Source: Candidatus Methylacidiphilales bacterium
GTDB taxonomy: Bacteria; Verrucomicrobiota; Verrucomicrobiia; Methylacidiphilales; JANWVL01
Length of the DNA stretch: 32,847 nucleotides
Reading direction: 5' to 3'
Assembly: GCA_025056655.1 (NCBI GenBank)
Contig: JANWVL010000150.1
Coordinates: 1-32,847, forward strand
A model generated the notes under the pieces. The model was not told the DNA's origin and did no database searches. It saw only the letters and a list, made by a program, of their open reading frames with translations. The translations under genes and the position numbers were made by a program. Below, one piece after another: positions 1 through 7,382 of the stretch; position 1 is the stretch's first letter; each line of letters starts with the position of its first letter.

Positions 1-128
1 GAAGCATTGTCTGTCACAATTACTTCAATTTCTTTATAACTCTGCCGCAAAGCGCTATCGATCGCCCTCACTACACTATCCTTTCGATTGTAAACAGGAA
101 TCACGATAGACACCACAGGTCTCGACAT
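1..128 (-). CDS. Glycosyltransferase family 2, N-terminal fragment (cut by window start)
   Basis: Only the first 42 codons lie in the window; the gene runs off the left edge. The reading frame begins MSRPVVSIVIPVYNRKDS and continues through RAIDSALRQSY to EVIVTDNA. This is the first beta-alpha-beta unit of a GT-A fold GT2 enzyme: the (V/I)SIVIPVYN nucleotide-sugar strand, then the first helix, then the EVIVTDN(A/G) strand that leads to the UDP-sugar binding Asp. An AAGGA Shine-Dalgarno-like stretch lies about 9 bases before the ATG, one of the better ribosome sites in the window. It is divergent from the GT4 gene at 211, with 82 bases between them. Acceptor and sugar cannot be predicted from so short a piece. 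It probably adds a sugar to a surface polysaccharide, as its neighbours do. Confidence 0.85.
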   Translation of the reverse strand, partial: MSRPVVSIVIPVYNRKDSVVRAIDSALRQSYKEIEVIVTDNA

Positions 129-210
129 AATACCATCCTTACCAGGCTCACTTTTCTACACTTCCTAAAGCAAAAACAATCATACAACTTTCACATACTT
201 GCCCAACCCC

Positions 211-1458
211 ATGAAAATCGCAATCCTCTCCCGCTGGCTCTGGCAAGAATACTCCCGCGCCGGACAACGCTGGGAAGGCACGCTAATTGATCTCCTCCTC
301 GCCCTCCAGCAACGCGGTCATCAAATCTTTGCTCTATCCCAAAGTCATGACTTTCTCGGGCAGCCCCTAAAAAAAATATGCTCTGTGCCCAATGCGCCTT
401 TCGACCTTTGGCTCGTCCCACTAAAAAATCGTCACCACCACTGGAGCATAATAGATAAGCTCGCAAAACCTTTCGTCTCTGAACGAAAAGCCTTCACCGA
501 TGCCCACTGGCTTAAACAGTGGATCCAATCCATTCCCAAGCCCGACCTGCTGTGGATCTACGGAGAGAAAAGCGACGCCATCCCATACTTCCTGTCAAAA
601 ACCATACTGCGAGCGCCACTGCCTCCAGCCTGCCTTCAAATCAATGCATTTCCATGCCACGTCACTCCACAAAAGATCACTTTCGAAAAACGCAATTTTT
701 TCTATTCAGTCTGGAATCAAGCCACTTGCCTGGCCGTCAACTCGTCCTTATCTGAAAAAATCCTCTCCACCCAATATCGCATCCCTCAAAAAAAAATGCT
801 TCGTTATCGTGTGAACTTAACTCATCGTCACCTCGCGCTTTCGGCTACACCTCGCACCACGGCAGCTTCCTCGAACACACTCCTATACATTGGCGGCCTC
901 AGTCCACTCAAGGCACCTGACCTAGTGATGGAGGTCATCGAACGACACAAGGCCAGCTTTCAGAATTGGCATTTGCGTTTTCGGTGCATCATGCCGACGA
1001 CTGAAGGCCTCACGCCTTTTGCCAGCTCTGTTCTTGAACGAGCTAAAATTCTCGAATCTCAAGGACTCGTTCAGATTGATTCTCGACTTGATCCAGAGAG
1101 CATTGCCCAAGCAATACAGTCAGCCTCCTTAATTATCGTGCCGTCTCGCATCGAGACGTTTTCTCGTGTCGCTCTTGAAGCGCTATTGAATGCGCGACCC
1201 GTTATCATCTCCTCTCAAGCAGGCGCCGCTGAAGTGATCGAGATGTCCCAAGCTGGGCTTGTCTTTTCAAGCGGCTCAAGCGACGCCCTGTTTCAGGCGA
1301 TTACGACGTGGCAGCAGCAACGCACAACTTTTGAAACGCGCGCTCTTCATGCTTCGAAACTGGTAGCTGCGGAGTATCACCCTCTCTCCTGCGCTGAAAT
1401 TTGGGAAGAAATTTTTACGAAAACAACTTCCTCCATAAGCTCCGAATCAAAATTTTAA
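211..1458 (+). CDS. Glycosyltransferase, GT4-like (GT-B fold)
   Basis: A 415-residue protein starting MKIAILSRWLWQEYSRAG. I chose the ATG at 211 because the in-frame TTG four codons earlier would only add a MPNP leader and because MKIAILS is a typical GT-B opening strand. The C-terminal half carries the GT4 hallmarks: LLYIGGLSPLKAPDL at the start of the second Rossmann domain, SLIIVPSRIETFSRVALEAL with the E-x7-E nucleotide-sugar motif, then PVIISSQAGAAEVI and a GLVF turn. No signal peptide or membrane segment is seen, so it should act on the cytoplasmic face. No Shine-Dalgarno sequence precedes the start. Its 3' end overlaps the oppositely oriented GT2 gene by 44 bases. Donor and acceptor are unknown; a role in polysaccharide or LPS outer-core assembly is inferred from its GT neighbours. 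Confidence 0.85.
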   Translation: MKIAILSRWLWQEYSRAGQRWEGTLIDLLLALQQRGHQIFALSQSHDFLGQPLKKICSVPNAPFDLWLVPLKNRHHHWSIIDKLAKPFVSERKAFTDAHWLKQWIQSIPKPDLLWIYGEKSDAIPYFLSKTILRAPLPPACLQINAFPCHVTPQKITFEKRNFFYSVWNQATCLAVNSSLSEKILSTQYRIPQKKMLRYRVNLTHRHLALSATPRTTAASSNTLLYIGGLSPLKAPDLVMEVIERHKASFQNWHLRFRCIMPTTEGLTPFASSVLERAKILESQGLVQIDSRLDPESIAQAIQSASLIIVPSRIETFSRVALEALLNARPVIISSQAGAAEVIEMSQAGLVFSSGSSDALFQAITTWQQQRTTFETRALHASKLVAAEYHPLSCAEIWEEIFTKTTSSISSESKF

Positions 1459-2398
1459 GCCGCCACAGCGTCAACCCACCAGCTTTGCGAAGGCTGATCC
1501 ATAGCCAATGTAGAGCCGCGCGGTGATCACCACGTTTATGAAAGATGCGAATTTTTTTATCAGCATACGCTTTCAAAAACGATTTTGCTGAAAAACAGCG
1601 AAACGTCAGTGCAGAAGGGAAAATGCTTTCTTTGGAAAAGGCTGAGGGCAACTCAGAATAAAATGTTTCCGGAGCACGTGCGCGCTCTAGCAAAGCTCGA
1701 TAAATTGTCGCCGCCTCAGCATGAAATCCACTCCCTTGTGAGATGCTCTTTGACTGAGGATGCTTCCGAAACCGCGCCAATGCTTGTGGAATCAACGCTA
1801 TCCCTTCATGGCCGTATTCACAGAGGTAACGCACCCACAGATGCCAATCCATCACGTAGTGAAGCGCTGGATGGATGCCGCCCAAGGCTCGAACGGTCTC
1901 CGTTTTCCAAAAGGTGCTGGGTTGACAGAAAACGCCAACCGCTATGCTGTGTGATGGATCACTTCGTAGCTGTAAACGGATCGGGTTTAATTTTTCTGGT
2001 TGCCCCTCCTCAAATTCCTCAGTGATCCCAGAGAAAATCCGCGCCTCGGGAAAACGCTGATACGTTTCGTGCAGGGATAAAAGCGCATCGGGAAGTAAGT
2101 AGTCATCGCTGTTTATCCAGTTCCAAAGGAGTCCGTGGGAACGTTTTAAGCCTTTTTCAAGCGCATCGGATTGGCCGCGATCGGGCTCTGAAATGACGTG
2201 CAGACGCGGGTCAGAGCGATAGTCGCTCAAGATTTGCAGAGTGTCATCCGTGCTAGCGCCATCTATGACCCAGTATTCAAAATGCGGATAAGATTGTGAG
2301 AGGACGGATTCAATAGTCTGGCGTATAGTCCTGCCTTGGTTGTAAGTAGGGGTGACGAGTGTGACGAAAGGCGTTTCAATGCTAAAGTCGAGCGACAT
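1415..2398 (-). CDS. Glycosyltransferase family 2 (WcaA-like)
   Basis: A 327-residue GT-A enzyme. The N-terminus reads FVTLVTPTYNQGRTIRQTI, followed by VIDGASTDDTL (nucleotide-binding Asp around residue 46) and NWINSDDYLLPDAL, which holds the metal-binding DxD-like SDD motif near residue 97. The DGASTD and NSDD spelling is typical of the subfamily with WcaA-like colanic acid and O-antigen transferases. The last 60 residues are rich in Arg, Lys and Trp with no clear membrane helix, which may give peripheral membrane attachment. An AAGGAGA Shine-Dalgarno-like run lies about 15 bases before the ATG, farther than usual. The 3' end overlaps the convergent GT4 gene by 44 bases, leaving no room for a terminator. 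The exact sugar and acceptor cannot be read from sequence. Confidence 0.87.
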   Translation of the reverse strand: MSLDFSIETPFVTLVTPTYNQGRTIRQTIESVLSQSYPHFEYWVIDGASTDDTLQILSDYRSDPRLHVISEPDRGQSDALEKGLKRSHGLLWNWINSDDYLLPDALLSLHETYQRFPEARIFSGITEEFEEGQPEKLNPIRLQLRSDPSHSIAVGVFCQPSTFWKTETVRALGGIHPALHYVMDWHLWVRYLCEYGHEGIALIPQALARFRKHPQSKSISQGSGFHAEAATIYRALLERARAPETFYSELPSAFSKESIFPSALTFRCFSAKSFLKAYADKKIRIFHKRGDHRAALHWLWISLRKAGGLTLWRLKILIRSLWRKLFS

Positions 2399-2459
2399 TC
2401 TTGTTATTCTGGGTCTCCTTAGCGATGAGGGAAAGCGGTTTTCTTTTGTATGGGGGAGA

Positions 2460-2488
2460 TTGACGCATGCTAGGTTGTGGGGTAGAAA
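2460..2488 (+). promoter_or_regulatory. Candidate sigma70 promoter for tRNA-His and the methyltransferase gene
   Basis: TTGACG (2460-2465) and TAGAAA (2483-2488) are separated by exactly 17 bases. They match the sigma70 consensus hexamers at five and four of six positions. Initiation would fall near 2495, about 13 bases before the tRNA, which is a normal short 5' leader for RNase P to remove. This is the best promoter-like sequence in the spacer between the divergent GT2 gene (start 2398) and the tRNA. It is recognised by eye only. Confidence 0.5.
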
Positions 2489-2507
2489 TCATGATCTTAT
2501 CAATGAC

Positions 2508-2585
2508 GGCGACCGTAGCTCAGTTGGTTAGAGCTCCAGATTGTGGATCTGGCTGTCGCGGGTTCAAGTCCCGTCGGTCGCCCCA
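2508..2585 (+). tRNA. tRNA-His (anticodon GTG)
   Basis: The cloverleaf folds by eye. The acceptor stem is GCGACCG/CGGTCGC, the D stem GCTC/GAGC, the anticodon stem CCAGA/TCTGG with loop TTGTGGA, and the T arm GCGGG-TTCAAGT-CCCGT. The anticodon GTG is at 2543-2545. An extra G at 2508 faces C73 (2582), the G-1:C73 pair that is the identity element for histidyl-tRNA synthetase and confirms the assignment. CCA is encoded at 2583-2585. The methyltransferase ATG lies only 26 bases beyond the CCA, so both are probably made as one transcript and separated by tRNA processing. Confidence 0.97.
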
Positions 2586-2611
2586 CCCTACTACCTGTGG
2601 CGGGAAACAAA

Positions 2612-3862
2612 ATGCTGGAACGGACGGAGCTCGGCGACAATAAAGACCTCCGTAGCGAGATAAAGCCTGGACATGAGTTTCAGGTGACAATTGAAAATCT
2701 ATCCAACGACGGGTCAGGAATTGCGCGGCATGCGGGCTTTGTGTTGTTTGTGCCATATACCATTCCAGGAGAGTGTGCAAAGGTGCGCGTTACAAAGGTG
2801 CACCGCAATTACGCAGAGGCTGAATTGCTAGCTATTACCCACCCATCTGAAGATCGGACGCAACCTGTCTGCTCATATTTTCAGCGATGCGGAGGTTGCC
2901 AATATCAACACCTTCGTTACGAGGCTCAGCTCTATTACAAGCGAAACCAGGTAGTGGAATTACTCGAGCGACTGGGCGGAATCCAGAAGGCCTCTGAAAA
3001 AGTCGCTGCGACCATCCCCTCGCCTGCCATCTACGGCTATCGCAATAAGATCACTCCACATTTTAATCGTTCCAAACGACAGGCGGCAGATGCGCCTCCG
3101 GCTTTAGGTTTTTTGAAAAGGGGCAGCCGTCATGAGATTGTGGATATTGAGTCATGTGCGATTGCAACAGATGCTGTGAATGCAGGCCTGGCTGAATTGA
3201 GGCAGCAATTTTTGAAAAATTGGCGAGATTATCGCCGTGGCGCGACTTTACTGATTCGGGAGTCGGATGAGGGCGTGGTGACGGATTCGCGCAGGACGGT
3301 GAGTCAAACGGTGTGCGGCATTCGATTGCAGTTTCCGGCTGGCGATTTTTTTCAAAACAATCGTTCGATTCTAAACTCTTTCGTAGAATATGTTGTGCAG
3401 GAAGCTAAAGGTGCAGATTATCTCGTGGATGCGTATTGTGGGTCGGGGCTTTTTGCGTTGTGCGGTGCAAAATATTTCAAGCAGGTCTTCGGGGTGGAGA
3501 TCAGTCCTCAGGCTGTTGAGAGAGCGCGAGAGAATGCGCGGATTAATGGGATTAGCCACGTGGAATTTCGTTTGGGCGATGCGGCTTCGCTATTTCGGGC
3601 TTTAGAGATCGATGGAGCCAATGCTGCTATGATTATCGATCCGCCGCGACGAGGGTGTGATGAGGCGTTTCTGGCTCAGGCGATAGCTTTTTCGGCTAGA
3701 CGTGTGGTCTATGTGTCGTGTTATCCGCCGACTCAAATACGAGATATGAGAAGTTTTTTGGAAAACGGGTATGAACTGGTGCGGATTACGCCGTTTGATC
3801 TCTTTCCGCAAACAAAGCATGTCGAGACGGTGATGACGCTGGATCGGAAGAAAACAGAATGA
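2612..3862 (+). CDS. TrmA/RlmD-type RNA (uracil-5-)-methyltransferase
   Basis: A 416-residue SAM-dependent enzyme predicted to make 5-methyluridine in 23S rRNA or tRNA. An N-terminal TRAM-type beta-barrel (about residues 18-75, with SNDGSGIARHAGFVLFVPYTIPGE) is followed by Fe-S cysteines C87, C93, C96 in CSYFQRCGGCQYQ and C182. The Rossmann fold has DAYCGSGLFAL near 273-283 and IDPPRRGCDEAF near 342-353. The nucleophile is C370 in YVSC, and the base is E405 in HVETV. The residues after the nucleophile are YPPT rather than the more common NPxT. I used the ATG at 2612; a longer frame begins inside the tRNA at 2543 and must be wrong. No strong Shine-Dalgarno is present. RlmD, RlmCD and TrmA cannot be told apart here, so no symbol is given. 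Confidence 0.9.
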   Translation: MLERTELGDNKDLRSEIKPGHEFQVTIENLSNDGSGIARHAGFVLFVPYTIPGECAKVRVTKVHRNYAEAELLAITHPSEDRTQPVCSYFQRCGGCQYQHLRYEAQLYYKRNQVVELLERLGGIQKASEKVAATIPSPAIYGYRNKITPHFNRSKRQAADAPPALGFLKRGSRHEIVDIESCAIATDAVNAGLAELRQQFLKNWRDYRRGATLLIRESDEGVVTDSRRTVSQTVCGIRLQFPAGDFFQNNRSILNSFVEYVVQEAKGADYLVDAYCGSGLFALCGAKYFKQVFGVEISPQAVERARENARINGISHVEFRLGDAASLFRALEIDGANAAMIIDPPRRGCDEAFLAQAIAFSARRVVYVSCYPPTQIRDMRSFLENGYELVRITPFDLFPQTKHVETVMTLDRKKTE

Positions 3863-3982
3863 ATTTGTAGTATGGTATGACGCCCACTGACGAAAGTTGG
3901 GAGTTAGAAGGCTTGCTGTTATGATGTTATCGCTAGATGCCTGTGAACTGGCGTCCGCTTAGTTAATGGCTTACGAAGTTTT

Positions 3983-4318
3983 TCATGCGCGACCTTTTTT
4001 AGCCCCTGCTGATTGAGCAGAAGAAGATTTGGAGGTCGTCTTAGATGGAGATGCAGCGGCTTTGGAGGAGGTGTTTGCAGGTTTTGTGGTGCTTGTTTTG
4101 CTGGTAGATGAGGATTTGTTGGTCTTAGTTTTACTCGGAGCTTCGAGTGGATGCGAAAGTGCAAATTCTGCGACGTGCATCCAGTGGGATTCGCCTTCTT
4201 TGCGGAAGTAGTCGGTGTCGCGGAGGATGCCACGATTTTTGAAGGTATGGAATTCTTCGAGTGTGAAGGGGCCGAATTCAACAAAAGCCCGGCTCATGTG
4301 GATATTGGCAGTGCTCAT
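3983..4318 (-). CDS. Small GYF_2-domain-like protein with Lys/Ser/Thr/Ala-rich tail
   Basis: A 111-residue protein in two parts. Residues about 9-55 (RAFVEFGPFTLEEF, then GILRDTDYFRKEG, then HWMHVAEF) fit the GYF_2/DUF4339 pattern: a GP(F/Y)(S/T)xEEL start, a G-(x)n-D-T-D turn and a conserved Trp. Residues about 60-111 are almost entirely Lys, Ser, Thr, Ala and Pro and end in AGAKKGRA, a flexible basic tail like histone H1 or bacterial Hc1-type tails. There is no signal peptide or membrane segment. M8 is an alternative start. It is the last gene of the long minus-strand block, 53 bases after the GT4 gene, and converges with the methyltransferase gene across 120 bases that hold no other feature I can support. 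Function is unknown; GYF_2 modules usually mediate protein interaction, and the tail could bind nucleic acid or an anionic polymer. Confidence 0.75.
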   Translation of the reverse strand: MSTANIHMSRAFVEFGPFTLEEFHTFKNRGILRDTDYFRKEGESHWMHVAEFALSHPLEAPSKTKTNKSSSTSKTSTTKPANTSSKAAASPSKTTSKSSSAQSAGAKKGRA

Positions 4319-4344
4319 AGTGGATATAATTTTACATGATTTGA

Positions 4345-4366
4345 AAAAATTTTGTAGTGAATTTTT
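4345..4366. repeat. A/T-only inverted repeat in the spacer between the GT4 and GYF_2 genes
   Basis: AAAAATT (4345-4351) and AATTTTT (4360-4366) are perfect inverted copies around an 8-base loop, just downstream of the GT4 stop and upstream of the GYF_2 start. A stem of seven A-T pairs is weak. On the minus strand it runs into a T-rich stretch, so it may slow RNA polymerase after the GT4 gene. It also lies in an A/T-rich block with TAAAAT and TTATAT hexamers that could serve as a promoter for the small gene. Confidence 0.35.
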
Positions 4367-4371
4367 GGAAT

Positions 4372-5580
4372 TTAACTGGGTGTCGACGAATAAAGTCTTC
4401 GGATTTGATCTACAAGATGAGTGTAGTGGTGACCGGCGGCGCTGAGTTTGTGATAGAGTTGGTGTGGGGAAGTGGCTGATGTGTGCAGGGAGAGCATCGC
4501 TTGTGCTAGTGCTGAGACGTCACCGCAAGGGTAGCTGCGGTTGGGTGGGATGACGGCGAGATCAGGGGCGCAACCACATTGATCGCTGATGATCGCAGGG
4601 CAGTCGCTGGCCATGGCTTCATTGACGACGAGTCCCCATGTCTCGCGATAGTCGCTGGGCAAGACGAGGCAGTCTGCTGCGACATAAGCTTGGGGGATTT
4701 CGGTTTGGTTTAGAAATCCGATGAAAGAGGCCTGCGGGTGGTCGTGTTTTTTTTGAGGTGTGGCTTGGGGCGACTCGGCGTCATAAGCGATGGAGCAGGT
4801 TTGTGTTAATGTTTTTTTGAGCGGTCCTGTGCCGCAAAAAAGGAGATGAATTGGGCGCGATGGGTTTTGTCGCATGCAGAGTCGTGCGGCAGCGATGAGA
4901 TCGGTAGGACGTTTTTTGGGGATGAGTTTTCCGCAGAATAGGGCGCAGTAGGCGTGGGGGGGAATGTGCCAGCGCTGACGAATTTCGAGGCGGATCGGGC
5001 GCAGGGTTTGAGATTGGGCGTGAAAACGGTCGTTATCGACGCTGTAGGGGAAACGAACTAGGCGTGAGTCGGAGATAGAGAAGCTTTTGTAGAAGGCGTG
5101 GTTGGCTGAGCCGATAACGAGGAAGGTGTCTATTTTGCGAAAGATGGGGGAGAGGAAGATTTTTTTAAGTGCGATGCGGAGGGAGGAGGGGTTTCCGAGG
5201 TTGTGATTTTCGGCTGTGAGCCATATTTTGATTTTTTGATTGTGGGCAATATGTATGGCTTCTCGCATCGGCCACGGCGCCCAACCGTGGACCCAGAGGT
5301 GGGTGACTTTTTTTTTGAGAAGGATGTCTTCAAATGAATTTCTGAAAGTGGCAGCCGAGCTATGATCTGGGCGTTCAGGGGCGTTGAGGATCGTGTAGGA
5401 ATAGCCTTCGAGCATGGGGATATCCCAAGCGATGTCGCGCTGAAATTCGGGATCGAAGTAGCGGCAGGCGCCGCGAGAAGAAAGAAAGAGGACTTCAAAC
5501 GGTATCGCGTTTGATTCAGCTAATTTGCCCCAGAGGGGAGCTTGATACTGAATAGGATGAGAAGTGAAGATGAGAAGCAT
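4372..5580 (-). CDS. Glycosyltransferase, GT4-like (GT-B fold)
   Basis: A 402-residue cytoplasmic-type GT-B enzyme. The N-terminus MLLIFTSHPIQYQAPLW, with its HPIQYQAPL motif, is characteristic of a GT4 subgroup found in surface-polysaccharide clusters. The C-terminal domain opens with ALFCGKLIPKKRPTDL, continues with VAADCLVLPSDYRETWGLVV and completes the E-x7-E motif (ETWGLVVNE). SDQCGCAPDL supplies the sugar-nucleotide phosphate-contacting turn. The start is 14 bases after the ABC exporter stop, so it is very likely co-transcribed with that gene and with the hydrolase-GT2 fusion. It may add a side group or primer to the polymer they make; that role is inference from position only. No good ribosome site is seen. 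Confidence 0.87.
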   Translation of the reverse strand: MLLIFTSHPIQYQAPLWGKLAESNAIPFEVLFLSSRGACRYFDPEFQRDIAWDIPMLEGYSYTILNAPERPDHSSAATFRNSFEDILLKKKVTHLWVHGWAPWPMREAIHIAHNQKIKIWLTAENHNLGNPSSLRIALKKIFLSPIFRKIDTFLVIGSANHAFYKSFSISDSRLVRFPYSVDNDRFHAQSQTLRPIRLEIRQRWHIPPHAYCALFCGKLIPKKRPTDLIAAARLCMRQNPSRPIHLLFCGTGPLKKTLTQTCSIAYDAESPQATPQKKHDHPQASFIGFLNQTEIPQAYVAADCLVLPSDYRETWGLVVNEAMASDCPAIISDQCGCAPDLAVIPPNRSYPCGDVSALAQAMLSLHTSATSPHQLYHKLSAAGHHYTHLVDQIRRLYSSTPS

Positions 5581-5594
5581 CAGGTCGAGTGAAG

Positions 5595-7382
5595 CTAGGC
5601 CTTTTTTTGATTTTCGCTGGATTGATGTTTCCAGAGCTCTGCGTAGTAGCCGCCTTGGTCGAGGAGTTCAGCTCCCGTGCCGGATTCGACTAGGCGACCA
5701 TCTCTTAAGACGTGGATGCAATCCGCTAAGTGGTGGATAGTGGTGAGGCGGTGAGTTACGATGATCGTGGTCTGGCGGCCGAGAAGTTGTTGGATGGTCT
5801 TCATGATTTCGGCTTCAGTAGCGGGATCGAGAGCGCTAGTGGGTTCATCGAGAAGGAGGATAGGGGCTTGTTTGAGGAAGGCGCGTGCGATGCCGATGCG
5901 TTGACGCTGGCCACCGCTGAGTCGGATGCCGCGCTCGCCGACTTGTGTTTGGAAGCCTTCAGGGAGGCTTTTTATGAAATCGAGAATTTGAGCAGCTTGA
6001 GCGGCTGCTTCGATTTCTTTTGAGGTAGCGCCAAGTTTTCCGTAAGCGATGTTTTCGTAAATCGTGCCACTGAGAAGAATGGTGTCTTGCAACACGACGC
6101 TGATTTGATTGCGAAGGGAGCGTTTGGTTACCGTGCGTATATCATGGCCGTCAATTAAGAGGCGTCCTTCCTGCGGGTCGTAAAATCTGGGCAAGAGGGA
6201 GAGGATTGTGGTTTTGCCTGCACCTGTGCCGCCGACGATGGCTACCGTCTTGCCGGCTGGGATGTGGAGTGAGAGATTTTTTAGGACAGGGCGGTTTATT
6301 TCATAACCGAAGGTGACATTTTGGATCAAGATTTCGCCTCGAATGGGAGGGATAGGTTTTGCATCAGGAGCATCGGGGACGCTGTCTTCTGTATCGAGTA
6401 TTTCAAAGACTCGCTGCATTCCTGCGGCTGCGCCTTCAAGTGCCCAGGCCGTGTAACTGAGTTGCTCAAGGGGCTGGTAGAGCATGACGAGGTAACTCAA
6501 AAAAACGGTAAGTTTTCCAACCGTCAGGCTTCCGTCTATGACAGCAAGCGCTCCAAAGTAAGCGATGAGAGCCGTGCCGATAGCGATGATCAGACCTACG
6601 AGGGCTGAAGAGGTGACGTTGGTCAAGGTAAGGCGCAGATTTGCCTCTTTGCTTTGGTGAGCTTCTGCTCTAAACGAAGCGATTTCTTGTTCCTCTCGCC
6701 CGAAGGCATGGATGACTCTGATCGTGCTTATGCCTTCTTGAGCGCGGGAGAGGACATCGCTTTCTTCTTTTTGCACATCGGTGCTTTGAGAGCGGATTCG
6801 TTTGGCGTAGAGAAAAATTGTCAGCCACAGCAGAGGCGTGATGGCAATCGCGATGCAAGCGAGCAAGAGATGCATTTGGATCATGATAATAAAAGCGGCG
6901 ATGAGAGTGACGCCTGCGCTGAGGATTGTGGCAAAACCGCGATTAAAGAATGTTTGTATGGCTTGTGAGTCGTAGGCCACACGGAAGGTTGAATCACCGA
7001 TTTTTCTAGCATCATGAAAGTGCAAGGGGAGATACTGTAGGTAGCGATAGATTTCGGTGCGCAGTTTCACCAGGGCTTCCAGTCCGATACGGACTAGCCA
7101 GTAGGTATTCGCTGCATGGAAGAGTCCCTGTAGGAGATGAATGCAGACGATGCTCAAGCAGCCAAGCGAGAGCGCTGTAGGAGTTTCAAAAACATAACCT
7201 CTCCACTGAACGGATGACTGTTGGCGAGCGGCCGTCGGAATCACATCATCTATCAGCCACTGTAGAGGCCAAGGCTTAAGAAGGGCGAGCCCTATGGCTA
7301 TCCACATTAAAATTAGTGCAAGAAATATCGATCCTGAGTAGCTTGCGTAATATTTTGCTACTCTCAAATACAGGGATTTCAT
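5595..7382 (-). CDS. MsbA-like ABC exporter, fused permease and ATPase
   Basis: A 595-residue type IV ABC half-transporter that should act as a homodimer in the inner membrane. Residues 1-330 hold the membrane domain with about six helices (clear ones near 17-36, 70-90, 150-190 and 258-305). Residues 345-590 are the ATPase: Walker A GGTGAGKTT (384-392), Q-loop Q432, signature LSGGQRQR (488-495), Walker B ILLLDE (508-513) and switch His544. The length matches lipid A flippase MsbA, cyclic-glucan exporters (NdvA/ChvA) and peptide exporters; no peptidase domain is present. The start overlaps the stop of the hydrolase-GT2 fusion in an ATGA, which implies translational coupling and suggests it exports that enzyme's product. 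No essential motif is missing. A lipid A flippase role is the main alternative. Confidence 0.9.
   Translation of the reverse strand: MKSLYLRVAKYYASYSGSIFLALILMWIAIGLALLKPWPLQWLIDDVIPTAARQQSSVQWRGYVFETPTALSLGCLSIVCIHLLQGLFHAANTYWLVRIGLEALVKLRTEIYRYLQYLPLHFHDARKIGDSTFRVAYDSQAIQTFFNRGFATILSAGVTLIAAFIIMIQMHLLLACIAIAITPLLWLTIFLYAKRIRSQSTDVQKEESDVLSRAQEGISTIRVIHAFGREEQEIASFRAEAHQSKEANLRLTLTNVTSSALVGLIIAIGTALIAYFGALAVIDGSLTVGKLTVFLSYLVMLYQPLEQLSYTAWALEGAAAGMQRVFEILDTEDSVPDAPDAKPIPPIRGEILIQNVTFGYEINRPVLKNLSLHIPAGKTVAIVGGTGAGKTTILSLLPRFYDPQEGRLLIDGHDIRTVTKRSLRNQISVVLQDTILLSGTIYENIAYGKLGATSKEIEAAAQAAQILDFIKSLPEGFQTQVGERGIRLSGGQRQRIGIARAFLKQAPILLLDEPTSALDPATEAEIMKTIQQLLGRQTTIIVTHRLTTIHHLADCIHVLRDGRLVESGTGAELLDQGGYYAELWKHQSSENQKKA

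Noticed and set aside
1585-2025. Antisense open frames of 60-175 codons inside real genes (for example 1585-2025 plus, 11602-12129 minus, 3919-4284 minus).
   Set aside because: No recognisable motif, low-complexity or unbalanced composition, and full overlap with genes supported by family motifs.
2508-2585. tRNA-His as an integration site for a genomic island.
   Set aside because: I found no second copy of the tRNA 3' end and no integrase in the window.
2543-2611. An open frame for the methyltransferase that begins with GTG inside the tRNA-His anticodon.
   Set aside because: It lies within a well-folded tRNA and adds residues with no family match; the ATG at 2612 is the sensible start.
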